From the NCBI GenBank assembly GCA_020058315.1, contig JAGVEK010000563.1:1-7382 (forward strand): DNA of 7,382 nucleotides, written 5' to 3'. This DNA is from Candidatus Zixiibacteriota bacterium (GTDB lineage Bacteria > Zixibacteria > MSB-5A5 > WJJR01). The translations under genes and the position numbers were made by a program. This document shows positions 6,902 through 7,382 of this stretch, piece by piece. Below the pieces are notes generated by a model. It was not told where the DNA came from. It worked only from the letters and a program-made list of their open reading frames with translations, and made no database searches. Each line of letters opens with the position of its first letter. Within the stretch, counting starts at the first letter, position 1.

Positions 6902-7382
6902 TCATCCGACGGTCCGGGGTGGACTGAACCCGAGTTTGGAGACAGCGACGTCGAGTCCGCTGCTCGTCAACTCCAACCGCAAAAGCCCGAGAGGAATCTC
7001 GGGGGACATCTGTCGACCGTCGCACGTCTTGATGTATCTCTTGCAGCATTCACAGACGTCGATTCGCAATGCACTGGGTGGGTCAGTCTCAAAGTAGCGA
7101 AGCGCGCCGGCATCCTGGTTGCCACAGAAGACACAACCGAGACGGCCGACATCCCAGCAGCTATCGCACCACTGGCACCACAGGCGCCGTTCGCGCACAT
7201 CACCAACCAGGACGGCCATTGCCGGCAGATAGCCGCGCATGGGGCACTCCCGATGGCGCCACTGATCCAACGATAAGTCCATCAAGAGCGCTTTTGCCGC
7301 CGTGCGCAAGAAAGGACGTGCCACCAGCATCGCGACCAACGGAAACGCATCTCCAATCTCGTCCGCGGCCCCTTGATCCTTG
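6902..7382 (-). CDS. fdhE: Formate dehydrogenase accessory protein FdhE (partial, 5' end off the right edge)
   Basis: The frame is open to the window edge and gives the C-terminal 159 residues of a protein that is usually about 300. FdhE is a rubredoxin-like iron protein that binds formate dehydrogenase catalytic subunits and is needed for active enzyme, probably at a late maturation step in the cytoplasm before Tat export. The visible part has the family's cysteine layout: ECPMRG, LWCQWCDSCW, GCVFCGN and DVCECCKRYIKT, with the expected spacing and C-terminal helix. The first motif is odd: family members normally have CPxCG, but the second cysteine is Arg here (codon CGC at 7237-7235, one base from Cys TGC). 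TTG at 7339 and a downstream ATG are not the real start, because the sequence before them (GDAFPLVA) is conserved-looking and in frame. The stop is 99 nt before fdnG, so it is probably in the same operon. Confidence 0.85.
   Translation of the reverse strand, partial: KDQGAADEIGDAFPLVAMLVARPFLRTAAKALLMDLSLDQWRHRECPMRGYLPAMAVLVGDVRERRLWCQWCDSCWDVGRLGCVFCGNQDAGALRYFETDPPSALRIDVCECCKRYIKTCDGRQMSPEIPLGLLRLELTSSGLDVAVSKLGFSPPRTVG

Noticed and set aside
6566..7276. Plus-strand open frame of 236 codons across the fdhE-fdnG junction
   Set aside because: It is antisense to two recognisable genes and their gap, with no domain or convincing ribosome binding site.

Overview
The window holds one co-directional gene cluster on the minus strand, cut at both ends. 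It encodes a periplasm-facing, membrane-bound, selenium-dependent formate dehydrogenase. In transcription order (right to left) the genes are: the 3' half of fdhE (maturation factor); the molybdenum/tungsten selenoprotein catalytic subunit (FdnG type); a four-cluster ferredoxin subunit with a C-terminal membrane anchor (FdnH/HybA type); a polytopic NrfD/HybB-family quinone-site protein; a membrane-anchored dihaem cytochrome c; and the 5' part of an outer-membrane porin that runs off the left edge. I find no credible plus-strand gene.

The main annotation point is the catalytic subunit. It looks like two separate reading frames (6233-6802 and 3752-6184) but is one gene. The in-frame UGA at 6235-6233 sits exactly where formate dehydrogenases carry their active-site selenocysteine. 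It is followed after 11 nt by a bacterial SECIS-like hairpin with a GGUCU loop. Read through, the protein is 1016 residues, essentially the length of E. coli FdnG.

The enzyme is a hybrid compared with E. coli FdnGHI. The cytochrome b subunit FdnI is absent. In its place are an NrfD/HybB-like membrane protein and a dihaem cytochrome c made of two similar single-haem units. Formate would be oxidised outside the cytoplasmic membrane (the catalytic subunit has a Tat signal). Electrons would cross the Fe-S clusters to the quinone pool through the NrfD-like protein, to periplasmic haem, or to both. The porin at the end may let formate or other small anions in.

fdnG/fdnH and fdnH/nrfD overlap by 4 nt (ATGA). 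The nrfD-cytochrome gap is 21 nt, fdhE-fdnG 99 nt and cytochrome-porin 133 nt. The two longer gaps each contain a clear inverted repeat. The organism is a Gram-negative bacterium (outer-membrane porin), with fairly GC-rich coding sequence (about 60% by eye), strong AGGAGG-type ribosome binding sites and selenocysteine-decoding ability. It is probably an anaerobe or facultative anaerobe. I cannot name a phylum from the sequence alone.
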